NCBI RefSeq assembly: GCF_041146795.1
Contig: NC_135184.1
Location: 10,406,967 to 10,470,966 of the forward strand
Length of the DNA stretch: 64,000 nt
From: Maylandia zebra
Taxonomy: Eukaryota > Chordata > Actinopteri > Cichliformes > Cichlidae
Direction of reading: 5' to 3'
A program made the position numbers and the translations under genes. The number at the start of each line of letters is the position of its first letter. Within the stretch, counting starts at the first letter, position 1. Shown here in pieces: positions 11,905 through 22,839 of the stretch. A model generated the notes under the pieces. It did no database searches, was not told where the DNA came from, and was given only the letters and a program-made list of their open reading frames with translations.

Positions 11905-12474
11905 CTTTTCCCTCAGCAGTGCTCAGCTGTTTGTTTTTCTTATTTTCATAAACCGAATTTATTTTGGTTATCAGGCCAAATGATGATTCATCACATCATA
12001 AGCAGAAAAGCTACTTTTTTTAAGTGCTCTGCTTTTTCCAGGTGGAGGGCCACTTGGTTCAGAAACGACTCCCATCATACCTTGCTCTTCTCCTGCATAA
12101 TGCACTTCAGGGGGAACAGCAGCATTAAGCATTTGTCTTGTTAATAGTGGCATTAAATTTAAAGTCATAGTAAAAAGAAAACTTATTCGAGTGTAATATC
12201 AGAACCTATAAAAAAATTAGCAGGTTCTAAAATTATTTAAATACAACCTAATGCAAACAACAGCACAATGACATATTACGCCATGTTAATATTAATTTAA
12301 GAACAACTGAGGGAAAACGCAGAAGCAGACAAGTGAAAACTTCTAAAGGACATAAAGGGTAAGTAGCAGAACCTGGCTTCTTGATTAACTGACCATTAGT
12401 AATTATGAATGCCTCTAAAAAGTAGGTGTTTTTGCACTTAGCTGAGTTGGAGCATTTGGCTGTGTGTTGACACA

Positions 12475-13310
12475 ATACCTAAAAGAAAGGACATCAGCAA
12501 TGATCTTAGAGAAGCAACTGTAGCTGCCGGACGATCTGATATCCTCGTGTTGGTGTTGTTCCCTCGTCATCAAGGATATCAGATCATCCGTAGCGGCCCA
12601 TCAATCTGGGGAAGGTTATAAGGCCATTTATGAACAATCCATCATTCTACAGTGAGAAAGATTATGTGAAAAACATCCAAGACAGCTGCCAATCTTCTGG
12701 CAGTGGATGTCCCAGCAAATTCATCTGGGACACTCCTAGCTCCACTCCTGCAGTTTGAGTTAACATGTGCTAGACTGCATGTTAATGTTTAACATGCAGT
12801 CTGAGCACAGCACAAGCCAGTCTATGCAGTGCTGAGAGAAACTGCAAAAAACCTTAGAGCTACTCCACAAGCTTCATTTAGCTTGTTAAATGTTGAAGTT
12901 CATAGCATTACAATTGAACATTTTTTTTTTGTCTTTAATCTCCAACGTGGAGATGTTTGGCACAGCACAATGTTTTGCAAAAAAAACAAAAAAACAAGCA
13001 GCATATCAACACAAGTACCTCATACCAACTGTCAAACACAACAGTAGTGAGGTGGTGATTTGGGCTTGTTTTGCACCTTGCCGGACAGCTAAAGCTTGAC
13101 TGAAACTGGGTATGCAACAGGACAGCGTATCAATGTTCCAGTTAAAGTCCAGACCTCAACCCAACTTAAATACTGTGGCAGGATCTTAAGAGAGCTGTGG
13201 ATAAAGGAATGCCTGCAAATGTCAATGAACTGAAACATTTACAACACTGTTTTGTTGTAAGGATCAGTGGCCCAACATTCCTCCATGCAAGGGACTGATA
13301 AAGTCATAAA
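12475..13310 (+). pseudogene. Degenerate Tc1-like transposase
   Basis: Frame-broken relics include KKDISNDLREAT near 12483, QHKYLIPTVKHNSSEVVIWA (13004-13063, cf. the Tc1 IPTVKHGGG..MxWG motif), a remnant of the DLNPIE region near 13150 (PQPNLNT) and a C-terminal NEL..H-like piece. Several stops, frameshifts and poly-A runs interrupt it. There is no counterpart in copy B between 47640 and 47866, so the insertion is specific to copy A. Two fold-back sequences lie inside it (12528-12590, 12772-12802). Confidence 0.72.
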
Positions 13311-13596
13311 GAAAGTTATAATTCCAAGCTATTTTTATTATTGTTTCATTATTTTCAGTCTAAATTAGTACTTTTCACAGTATTCAGGGCTATCAAACCA
13401 TTTCTCATTTGTATTTGGAATATATTTGTTCCACAGCTATAGCATTTTGGAAGCGAGAAGATTCATTTGTGTTTCAGTAGAAAAATTATTACACAAAATT
13501 TGTCTGTGGTGTCATGCTAACAAATAGCTCTAACATCAAAGATCAGAGTCTCAGAAATTTCCCAGTATGCTGGTGCAAAATTCTAGCTTTTATTTT

Positions 13597-13708
13597 AAAA
13601 TTATGTTCAAGAAAATGAGTCAACACCAGCTTTCAGTACACCGTGCTCAGAGTGCTGGAGAAGCTCCAGGCAGCTTTCTTAATGACATTTTGCCATCCAT
13701 GGAGATTT
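13597..13708. promoter_or_regulatory. Candidate conserved non-coding element
   Basis: 112 bp aligned without gaps to 48002-48113 with about five to six differences. It lies between mobile-element insertions in copy A, about 3 kb upstream of exon 1. Confidence 0.4.
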
Positions 13709-13899
13709 TATGACTCACTTAAAACCGAATAAATGAATGGAGAAACATGATGAATGCAGGTATCTCCATTAAAAACACATTAAATCGAATGAACATGTTT
13801 TCCAAACATGATGACAACATTTAGGGAGCCGATAAAGGATTTCAGCCTGTTTCAGCAATAACACATCTGAATACTACAAAAAAATGTCCATCACGCCAC

Positions 13900-14133
13900 T
13901 CTTGTGTTAATCTATGCACGGTCTGAAGCATGTGTGTGGGAATGTATGTGAATGTTTTACTGTTATATCTTATTAGTATTTTAAGTATTCTATCTATTTT
14001 ATTTATTGAATTTTATTGTTTTATTTATATTTTGATATTGCTAGGGATGATGCAATGATCGGGGACCATTCTTAATTTCGTTGTTCTCATGACAATGACA
14101 ATAAAGTTTCTGATTCTGATTCTGATTCTGATT
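13900..14133 (+). mobile_element. L2-like LINE 3' end with (TTCTGA)n tail
   Basis: It ends in TTTCGTTGTTCTCATGACAA, TGACAATAAAG and then (TTCTGA)n. The same terminal motif (ATTTCATTGTTCTTGACAAT, then GACAATAAA) closes the LINE at 37965-40090, so the two elements are related. L2-clade elements are known for short 3' tandem repeats instead of poly-A. Confidence 0.75.
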
Positions 14134-14460
14134 TGACAACACAGACATATGGCCAACAGACTCCTGGAAAAGTAACATTTTGTTTCTTCTATGTCATTCC
14201 TGCTGACTGTTACTTTATCTGTGCAAAAATTGTGATTCTTAGCGACGACACTAAATGGCCTTGTACAGATCTTCTTGCAATATGTACATATGGCAGTAAT
14301 CTTTTCATAAAAATTCATTTATAATCTGTGAAAAATGTTGTCATAATGATATCTGGTTACCATAAAGTGAACAGATGCAACTACAATGATTGTTAAATAA
14401 ATAAATAACCAATATCTCTTGTCTTAGAAGACTGGTTTTCATCTTTTTCAGCACAGATTT

Positions 14461-15090
14461 TCCTCTAAACTGTTCTATTTTGCTTTGATTTTACATATCT
14501 TATGGAGCTGTTCGGCACTTTGGGATTGGTGGGAAAATATAATGGAGGTAATTTTCAGTGTTTTAAAAAGGAGATTTGGTATCTCACCAAAACTGTCCAT
14601 ACTTGGTATAACCACAGAACTTTCTGATGGAGATTTTTCCAGTTATACAAAAAGATGGATTATTTTGGCTCTTACTACGGCCAAACGGGTCCTGCTAAGA
14701 CATTGGCGGAAAAAGAACCCCCCTCCCTATGAAGGGTGGCTAAAGACAATGGCTAAGTTGGCGTCTTACGAAAAAGTGACTTATGGTTTATTAGACAAAT
14801 TGCATCAATATGATTGTATTTGGTCCCCCTTTACAAGCTGGCTTTCTGTAACTTGAAGACCAGAGGAGTAATGACAGGGTGGTGGTGTGGGTGGTGTGCG
14901 AAGAAAGAATAGGATAACTTCTCTTTGTTTGGGTTTTTGTTTTTTTGTTGTTATTGTTGTGTTGTGTTGTGTTTTTGTTTTTTTTGTTGTTTGTTTGTTT
15001 GTTTTTTAAACTATTTATTTATGTATTTATCCTTAAGTTCTGTTATTGAAGTTTAAAATGAAATAAATAAAAATTGTTGATGATAAAAAA
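14461..15090 (+). mobile_element. L1-like LINE, 3' end of ORF2 plus 3' UTR
   Basis: An open frame at 14485-14856 encodes HILWSCSALWDWWENI, AKRVLLRHWRKKNPPPYEGW, LASYEKVTY and IWSPF, the C-terminal signature of L1/Tx1-type ORF2 proteins (recalled). A T/G-rich 3' UTR follows, ending in an A-rich tail around 15060-15090. The 5' part is missing, as usual for L1 truncation. It is absent from copy B at the matching place, so it inserted after the duplication. Confidence 0.78.
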
Positions 15091-16099
15091 GAATATTACA
15101 AAATCTGCTAACGAATTACCACAGTTATTTATTCTGGACACAAACAGAAATGTTAAATGTCAGAGCATTTTTCCTGATGAACAACAGTTTATCCATCTGC
15201 GTATCCTCCCACACTGAATCACTGAGAGAAGTCTGACTTGAAATGAGATATAAAAAGTTAATTCCTGACCTTTGGAGATGCTGACAAATGGTGAATTTTA
15301 GGCTGAATGTTTCCCTGAAAATAAACAAGTGTTTCCACAAATGACAAAAGAAATAAAAAAATATAAAAGTAATTTTTATATGTCAAATTACTCAACATTC
15401 AGTTACAATTTAAATTTCAAACAGTGTATTAAAATAATAACTCTATGACCAAAAACAAAAATTTAAGTTGACCAGTTCGCCAGTGTAAAAATATAAAAAA
15501 GACTCCATGTGTTTTCCTCCTTTATAAAAAGGTAACATTTATTATGTTTTGACGGGGTAATTCTGACCCGTTGTAACAGTCCACTTCATGCACATTGACC
15601 AGTACGCTTTTCATCATCCTCTACTGAGCAACCTCTGAACCATGAAGAAACTTTCCTTAACTTTAATGAATGATCAGTGGCATTTTTGTTTGAATATTTG
15701 GAAATTTAAAAAAGCATCCTGGGGCTCTGAACTGAGCTGTAGATCATGTTTGTTTACCTGCTCAACAATTAAATTACGTGTTACTAGAGAAGATGTTTTC
15801 TTACATTGTTTAGAATTTGCCCGAGAACTGAAAACATTTTGGCAAAATTAATTTTCCTGCAAGCAGAAACAGCCAAGGCCTGTTTTTGTGGTCAACTGGA
15901 TTAGACTGGAGTGGTTATACTGCACCGGTAGGCGTCGCTGTTTCTCTCTGATATAGCTGTACCAAAAGGTATCAGGTCATAAGGAAAAGTCTCCTCTTGA
16001 AATTCATAAAATCTTCGTCTTGGGGGTCCTGCTTGTTTGGTGTTTATAAATTTGATGATGGTGATTAAATAGCAAACTATACAATTATACAATTATAAG

Positions 16100-16749
16100 A
16101 TTAAAGCAGCTGTTTATATTGCACGCCCCACGTTTTGCTTCCAATTATCGCAGGAAGCTGGCTCAGCAACCAGTCGCACTTCTGATTGGCTGAATCCGAA
16201 GTCAATCCCAGGCTTGTCCTGGAGCCTCCTGTTGGCGACCAGTCAGTCAAATGTAACCAAAAGAATAGAGGGACTTCAGGCCTCAACCCCCCTCGCTTGC
16301 TTTTAACGAAACTCAAAAACTGCAATGAGACCATGTAATAACCTAGTTATAGTTCCTCGTTAATGTGGTTTAGTATTGAAAGTGGGTTTAATTGGACTTG
16401 AGGACTTGTTGGCTCCTTTGTCCGGTTTTGTTACGCTCCGTGCCAGCGCAGCTGTTTGCGCATCTGAGTCGCGCTCAGCTTGTGCAGGGTCAACATGATT
16501 TTACAGCATCTGAGCCACTAAACTACCATGGTGATACTGTTTTCTGGCGATGGAGCTGGTGGGGCGAACCTTGATGAATGCGCAGTGTCCCACTGTGGAA
16601 TAATCGGAGTCCAGGTGTCACCAGCGGAGAGCCGATGTGTCTGTCTGGAGCAGCCAGCTGGGAGCGCATGAGTTTGGGATGCAAGAGAACCCTTAGAGAG
16701 ACAGTTCTCGGTGTCTTTTACCTGGATTCATCACGGCCTGCCCAGACCC
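16100..16749 (+). promoter_or_regulatory. Promoter and 5' UTR region of the decayed piezo2 copy
   Basis: It parallels 49800-50460 in copy B. Both have the CCAAT-type box in CGCACTTCTGATTGGCTGA and locally raised GC, with no clear TATA box. The transcription start cannot be placed. Whether this copy is still transcribed is unknown. Confidence 0.5.
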
Positions 16750-16760
16750 ATGGCCTCTGA
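16578..16760 (+). CDS. Upstream ORF overlapping the start codon, decayed copy
   Basis: 60 codons beginning MRSVPLWNNRSPGV and ending THGL, with its stop inside the piezo2 exon 1 reading (CATGGCCTCTGA). The partner at 50280-50471 has 63 codons; the single length change is 9 nt and in frame. It may act as an inhibitory leader ORF or be chance. Confidence 0.35.
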   Translation: MRSVPLWNNRSPGVTSGEPMCLSGAASWERMSLGCKRTLRETVLGVFYLDSSRPAQTHGL

Positions 16761-16797
16761 AGTGGTGTGCGGGCTGGTCTTCTGGTTACTGCAGCTG
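16750..16797 (+). pseudogene. piezo2 copy A, exon 1 (16-nt deletion)
   Basis: Encodes MASEVVCGLVFWLLQL followed by GTGAGT. MASEVVCGL is the PIEZO2 N-terminus. Compared with copy B exon 1 (64 nt), 16 nt are missing just before the donor, removing the LPVCLAA part of the first hydrophobic helix and changing the exon end from phase 1 to phase 0. The donor site and start context are kept. The change is offset in exon 2 by 7 extra nt that begin in phase 0, so the frame is rejoined. Confidence 0.85.
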
Positions 16798-17145
16798 GTG
16801 AGTTTTCCCTCTAATACCCACTTTTTTTTTTTTTTTACATCTTTGTTGGCCTTTTGTGTTATTGACAGTGCGCAAAGTAAGAGTGGGTAATTAATATGTA
16901 TAAATGTTTATACATATTATTATCAATCCCATCTTGTTCTGTCCTTGTACTTTAAATGTGATTTTAAATAATAACTGTACTCTCGTTTGTGTTTTCCCGC
17001 CTTCCTACACTGATAAATAAGCTGTGACATTAATTCAAAGCCTCATATATATTAGAGCGCAGTTCCAGTATATTTGTTCAGGACATTAAGAGCAGCTTTC
17101 ATATTTATTAACAGAGCCGTCAGCGCTGTCCTCCACCTGTCAGCG

Positions 17146-17255
17146 TTTATTGGAGTTAATGAAGGAAACACAGCCGGCAGCAGTGACTGCAGAGTCACAC
17201 CAAAGGCATGGTGTCTGTGTTTCAGGTACAAACGTCTGATGGTGAAAATGAACTG
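17146..17255. promoter_or_regulatory. Candidate conserved intron 1 element
   Basis: 110 bp, ungapped, with about three differences from 51043-51152. It contains CACACCAAAGGCATGGTGTC (a CACCAAAGGCATGGTG imperfect palindrome) and CTGTGTTTCAGGTAC. It could be an enhancer or an alternative exon edge. Confidence 0.42.
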
Positions 17256-18212
17256 GTATGTACTTCTTATTTTTAGTTATTTGTAATTACAGACAGAACA
17301 ACAAACTTAGAGTTTACTATTTTCCTAGTAATCCCTTTATTCTGAATTAAACATTTATGGCTTTCATTAACTGTGCTATAGCAGCTTTCACAGTATTGGT
17401 TGTTAGTTTTCATACTCAGTGGCTATTAATGAATCATCAGTGTTGTTATTGAACTGTTCGGCTTCTGACAGTGTGATTGTTATTCATTATCATTTACATT
17501 ACAATGACATTGTTTGAGCTGCACGTCTTCAGCTGTTTCACTGCTCTGTGTTGCAGTCAGCTGTGTTTTGGTCTGTTTACTGAATTTGTTACTCTGTTAA
17601 CAAAAGTCGTTCTGTGAGAAGGAAGAATCTGTTGGTCTCTTATTAGAAGTTAGTGCTTGATTTACTTCTTTCTCGTGCAGATTATAATTTAAAATACTAA
17701 ATGAAAATCCTCTAGAACCTGTGGATTTCATCTGATGCTACATGCAGCTCCAGTTGCTTCTTGTTTGTTGGTCGCTTTGCCTTCAGCTTTGTCTCCTGTA
17801 ACTAAAGTGCTTGCTCTGTTGAGCTGAAATCAATTGACTGATCTTGCTATTGAAGAATGACCAATTTCTTTGACTTCAGAAACTTGCTTTTCCAGCTTTG
17901 CTAAGAGCAGGCTTTTAATCAATAGGCCTCATTCAGTAATACTATAATGGATCATCTGACAGCACAGACCCCTTTAATTTCTCACAGCAGTTGTGAGTCT
18001 ATGCATTTTGTCCATTAATTTGTGGGAAGACATTTTAACAGTATGAATTAATAATACAATTCAGAGGATAAAATTAAATGCTTCAAGGTTCAATGCGTTG
18101 CACATTGAGCATTTCTTTTTCAAAGTGCAGCTGAGCGTTCACTACAGCTGCACACACGAGTAACTGTCAAAATGGAAGAAATGTAACGTAGAAAGAAGGG
18201 AACATGCATTCA

Positions 18213-18600
18213 GTGGGCACGTTATTAGGTACACCTTGCTAGTAAAGGGTTGGAGTCTTCAGAGCTGCTTTAATCCTTAATTGCACAGATTCAACAAGGT
18301 GCTGGAAACATTTCTCAGAGATTTTGGTTAATATTGACATGATCGTGTCACACAGCTGCTGCACGTTTTGTTGACTGCACATCCATGATGTGAGTCATGC
18401 TCATTGGCTGCATTGAGAACTGACTGTGGAGATCATTTGAGAACAGTGAATTAATTTCCATGTTCAAGAAACCAGTTTGAAATTATTCGATTTTGTGGCA
18501 TGACGTATTATCCTGCTGAAGGCAACATTCTTAAGGTGTGTACACTGTGGTCATGATGGATGGACAGGATCAGCTTCAATTACCTTTTTAGAAAAGTTTA
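18213..18600 (-). mobile_element. Degenerate Tc1-like element, second family
   Basis: It begins GTTATTAGGTACACCTTGCT, the end sequence of a fish Tc1 family. The following sequence reads on the minus strand as worn transposase C-terminal codons. The same family end appears at 43151-43180 and 58325-58345. It is absent from the matching part of copy B (near 52215). Confidence 0.62.
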
Positions 18601-18740
18601 TGAAATGATGACATCACACATTCCTTATAGCTGATAGCTGCAGGAAGGAAAAGAAAGGCTCTGTGTGGTATAGTCAATAAATAGACCTAGTAGACACAAG
18701 GTTGGTTCCAAAATTAATATGGTTTATCTTCGAAATTTGC

Positions 18741-19372
18741 TGTCAGGATCTGCGGCTGCATATCGTGTGTGGCAAGACAAGGACCCAAGCGCAGACGGCA
18801 CAGGAAAACAGATACTTAATTACAAAAGGCGAGCCATTTATTTTGGCTGAACACAAATGTACAAAAAAAAGGAGAAACCAACAAGTAACCTAAACTGGGA
18901 AAATACAAAATAACCATGAAACCTGGAAGACATAAGGAAAGGTGAGCAGAGACTGGGACAAGGGGCAACTGAGTGATAAGGAAACTGGAAACACACGGGA
19001 GCACAGCAGGCACAAATTAAACATGATGAGACAGGGGAAACAAACTGAACAGAATGCACATGAGACAAGGGATCATCAAAATGAAACAGGAAGTGGCACG
19101 CAGACTGAGACCCAAACAAGGACATGTAAACTTGTACAGTAGAACAGAAGAAAGACAGACAGAGAGCAAGGGACATGGCTGGGGAGACAGACTGACAAAA
19201 CAACATGAAGACGAGACTGACTAAACTGGAAGACCCTGAGGAAAGTGCACAGAGATGAAAGAAGGACATAAAAGAAGACCATATAGCAAACAAGACAACC
19301 TAAACTAGAAATACCAGCAAATGACTCAACAAACAAGGCAGGATGGTAACAGGTCTCACACCAACAATGACA
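18741..19372. mobile_element. Purine-rich non-autonomous repeat with TGTCA/TGACA ends
   Basis: 632 bp, strongly A/G-biased on the plus strand, starting TGTCAGGATCTGCGG and ending CAACAATGACA. It resembles a fish repeat family carrying GACAAGGACCCAAGCGCAGA-type sequence. The open frames on both strands are low-complexity by-products. No target duplication is evident. It is present only in copy A of the duplication. Confidence 0.55.
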
Positions 19373-20807
19373 CCGCCACGTTCATATTCACTTAAATCAC
19401 CTTTCTTCCTCATTCTGATCCTCAGTTTAAACTTAGGCAGATCGCCTTGACCACGTCTCCATGTCTAAACGCAGTGACCCGCTGCAATGTGATTGGTTGA
19501 TTTGCATTAGCAAAGCAATTGAACAAGTGTACCTAAAACGTGTAGAATCAGCATCACGGATGACACATGCAATGCATGTAATCAAATGCAAAATATCACG
19601 ATGCTGTGCCGTATAGATTGTCACTTTTGTTGTGTTGTAGTAAAAGAGTTTTTCTGTTGTTTTAACTGGAAGAGGCAGAAGCTGGATTCAACCATGTATG
19701 TGCACTTTTGCAGTAACTGTATTAAAACAAGACCAGTTTATTTTTATTCCCTGTCTAAACTTCTTCAGATGGTGGGTCATACAGCAAAGACAAAGGATCA
19801 GGAAGACTAGCAGTATTAACATCACAGATCAATACATCAATTAATGGATTTTGGAAGTATATACATATATATAGCAGCTGCATAGTTTTGTAAAAAGTTC
19901 TACTTTTAAAAATGAGTCCATTAATTATCACTAGTTGTCCATTATTTACTGTTAAAACACTAAGTGAATTGAAACTAAGAAACTATTTTAAATGTCTTTA
20001 TTTTACTGCCACACTGAACTGAAGAAAACTGAGTCCAATTCTTTCCTTTGACTCATTTAATTCTAGTAAAAGATGCATGAAACAAAATTGCAATTGCAAC
20101 TGCAACAATGTCAGGAAGTTTTCTCTGTCTTTTCTCTTTCATCTCCTACAGTAACTTTCCTTTGCTCTCAGGTGGAGGTGGAGGTGGAGGTCCGAGGTCC
20201 CGCCTTGGACTGTTTGTCAGCGGAGCCACGTGTTCCTCATCGGTCCATTACCTGCAAATACTTAAGGACCAAGTTGGTCTGTTCCTGGGAAATGTGATTT
20301 TGCTTTCTTGTGAGTAAATTCAGTGGCGTTACCATCTTTGCTCCCTGCTTTGTAAGGAAATCCAAGTAAGAATCCTAAGATAACATTAACTCACAAATCT
20401 CCAATTTGACACTGGTAACATCGGCTAATCTATTTCTCCTCCTTCACAGAAGCCCATCGCAGCTCAGTGAACTGAAACTCATGTGTGGATCTCTCTGTTG
20501 CAAATTCCTTTGCTTAGACCGGTGCACTTGTACAAAATAAACATTGGAAAGTTGCATGTTTTGCATGCCTTAGAAAACTCAGAATTCATCGTCTTCTGTG
20601 GTTGTGATAATTAAACTTTATTTTAATGCTTATTTGAAATCAGACACTTCATGCTCCTGTATTTTAAGGGCATCTGGCTCTTGCACTGCTGCATTCAGTG
20701 ATTTTTTTGTGGCATTTCATTCTAAAAATGATGATATTTTATAATCCCTGAAAATTTTTTAGGTTCTTGCAAAAATGAAATCTGCACTTGTGATCTAAAA
20801 CTATGCT

Positions 20808-21055
20808 TAGTGAGGTATTTTACAGCATGCACGCAGATATAACCGCAGGCTGTCCCTTTTAACATCCGAGGACTATCAGGTCTTTACTGTTCTTCAAAAC
20901 AAAAGCCGGTTCATTGAATGATTTTAGCACCGGCTGTTTTAGTGATGCGGGCCAGATGAACAGATAATGAGGTTTGTGAGTTTGAAGTTTAGTTAGAGTA
21001 ATGTTTGATGTTTTACTACTATGAGCCAGCAGGAACATTTAAATGAAAGAAACTA
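20808..21055. promoter_or_regulatory. Candidate conserved intron 1 element of dead copy
   Basis: Similar to 56227-56482 (about 88-90% by eye, a few gaps). The best part spans ACATCCGAGGACTATCAGGT to AGCCAGCAGGAACATTT. The LINE insertion starts right after it. Confidence 0.38.
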
Positions 21056-21200
21056 GAAAGAGAGCAAATTATTTGCCCATACTGACTTCATTGGCTCACT
21101 GTTAAATCCATAATCAAGTTTAAAATCCTTTTAATCACATACAAGGTCTTGAATAATCAGGTCTCACCTTTTCATCCTACCTCATAGTCCTGTATCACTG

Positions 21201-21950
21201 TGTGGTAAGACTTGACCTAATCGGCCAAAGAATGGCAGGAGACAGATGCTGTCCAGTGTAGCGAGTGATTTAATCACCATCTTTGGTGAAACAATATTTA
21301 CAAAAATAAATAAGAAACAACTCCATAGTTAACTCAGTTCAAATAAACATAACTGAATTTAAATCAACAGAAATTAAGGTCACATCGACACACCGCTACA
21401 CTGACCTGGTCCTTTCTCTTCAAACACCTGCATCCTTCTGCTTAAATCGTCCACTTAACCAAACAATCTCACCCCTGGACTATTCCATTATGTAGGTAAA
21501 ACAAACATTTCCCTACGCAATCCTATACTGTTACTCTTTCCTAGCAATAAAAACTCCAAACATACTCTAAAATCAACTTTATTCAATTACAAAGATTTTC
21601 CCCCTTCTTCAGCTGGTCTCTTGCTGTGACCTCAGACTAACCAGGTAACTATAAATACAGGAAGTGAAGCGACATTTTCCCTTTTTTTTATCCTGGAACA
21701 CAGGTAGGTGAGGTGAGTTCAAACTACACAAATTAACATGTGAAATAAATAACATGTTAACTTAACAAACTTGTCAGAATTGATTTAAACCAAGATGTTA
21801 CATTACATAGTCTGTGAAAGTGCAAAACATAAACAAACCTGGGATAGTACATGTTTGCCTATTACAGAATACATATGAGATATGGCTAAATCAAAACAAG
21901 AATGTTAACTAAGAATATGGACAAATGGTGTTCTCACCCACTTTGTCACA
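21201..21950. mobile_element. Solo LTR nested in a LINE
   Basis: 750 bp starting TGTGGTAAGACTTG and ending TTTGTCACA (TG...CA ends), flanked by the 5-bp direct repeat CACTG (21196-21200 and 21951-21955). The LINE sequence resumes on both sides. No coding sequence or second LTR is present. Family unknown. Confidence 0.68.
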
Positions 21951-22111
21951 CACTGCGTTAGAGCACTTTGAGCTAAGACTGCTGGTTTACTTGTGGTTCA
22001 TAGGGTATTTAAAAGAAGAAGCAGAGCCTGCAGCTTTTTGGCCCTTCTTCTTTGGAACCAGCCCCCAGTTTGGAGTCAGGAAACAGACACCCACTCTACT
22101 TTTAAGATTAG

Positions 22112-22203
22112 GTTTATGTATATATATATTTTACTCCTGCACAGTTGGCATGGAGCATATAATTCCATTGCACATGTACATTGACAATAAAGGGCTATTC
22201 TGT
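22112..22203 (+). mobile_element. L2-type LINE 3' tail with (ATTCT)n, nested
   Basis: Contains ACATTGACAATAAAGGGCTA followed by TTCTGTTCTATTCT, the same kind of tail as at 14133. It splits the host LINE sequence AAGATTAGGTTTA / AAAACTGCC. Confidence 0.62.
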
Positions 22204-22384
22204 TCTATTCTAAAACTGCCCTTTTTGATCAAGCATATAGTAAGTGCTGGATCAGGTTAGGCTGCTGGGGGATTCCCATGATGCACTGAATGTTTCTTTT
22301 TCACTCACCTTTTTTCACCCTCTGTGTGTTTATACACCTCTCTCCATTTAATCATTAGTTAATAATCTCTGTCATTTTTCACAG

Positions 22385-22487
22385 CATGTCTTTGGTCCTG
22401 TCTTCCTCCCCTCCCTGCTTTTCTTCTACCTCATCCATCTCCTGCTGATCCCACTCTTCCCAGAGCCTACAAGCACAACAGTGCAAG
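22385..22487 (+). pseudogene. piezo2 copy A, exon 2 (5' part replaced by LINE sequence)
   Basis: The acceptor TTTTTCACAG and the first ~33 nt derive from the adjoining LINE; the rest matches copy B exon 2 and encodes FYLIHLLLIPLFPEPTSTTV followed by Q and donor GTAAAC. Length is 103 nt against 96 in copy B. It starts in phase 0, which fits the phase-0 end of copy A exon 1, so exons 1 and 2 read through as one frame with HVFGPVFLPSLLF at the junction. The original start of the helix (ACLFRYNVLSFV) is lost. Confidence 0.82.
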
Positions 22488-22839
22488 GTAAACTCTACAA
22501 TCCCATTCTGTTTGAAGCTGTGCACTTTCATTGGTTTTGTGCATTTCCTTGCAGATATTGACTGTTTCCCAAAAGCCTCCAGTTTGAACTGCATTGTTCT
22601 CTGTAAAACAAACCACCCCTTCTGCAGGAGAGCTGAGTTTCCTTGAGATTAACGTGGATTTGGAACATCTGTCTTTAGAAGATTTTTGTTTACTCCACTC
22701 ATCTTCTGCTAGAAGCCTACAAGCTAAAACATAAACCTGATAAATCCCCCAGAATATAAAATATTTATGTGAACTTATGTAAGAAGGCTGAAAGACTCCC
22801 CTAAGGAACCGATTCAGTCAGTACTGATTTAAGAATGCA

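Larger units (their letters stand above)
21080..22418 (+). mobile_element. CR1-like LINE fragment fused to piezo2 exon 2
   Basis: The left part encodes a worn LHWL..IIKFKILLITYKVLNN (reverse-transcriptase C-terminal region). The right part is the family's 3' UTR (…GGGGGATTCCCATGATGCAC…, …CACAGCATGTCTTTG…). It is interrupted by a solo LTR (21201-21950) and an L2-type tail (22112-22203). Its right end runs straight into piezo2 exon 2 sequence near 22418, with no 3' tail, so a deletion probably fused LINE to exon. Verify with RepeatMasker. Confidence 0.68.

Noticed and set aside
18838..19336. Minus-strand ORFs of 151 and 86 codons
   Set aside because: They arise from the purine-biased repeat at 18741-19372; the translations are low-complexity Ser/Cys/Phe strings.
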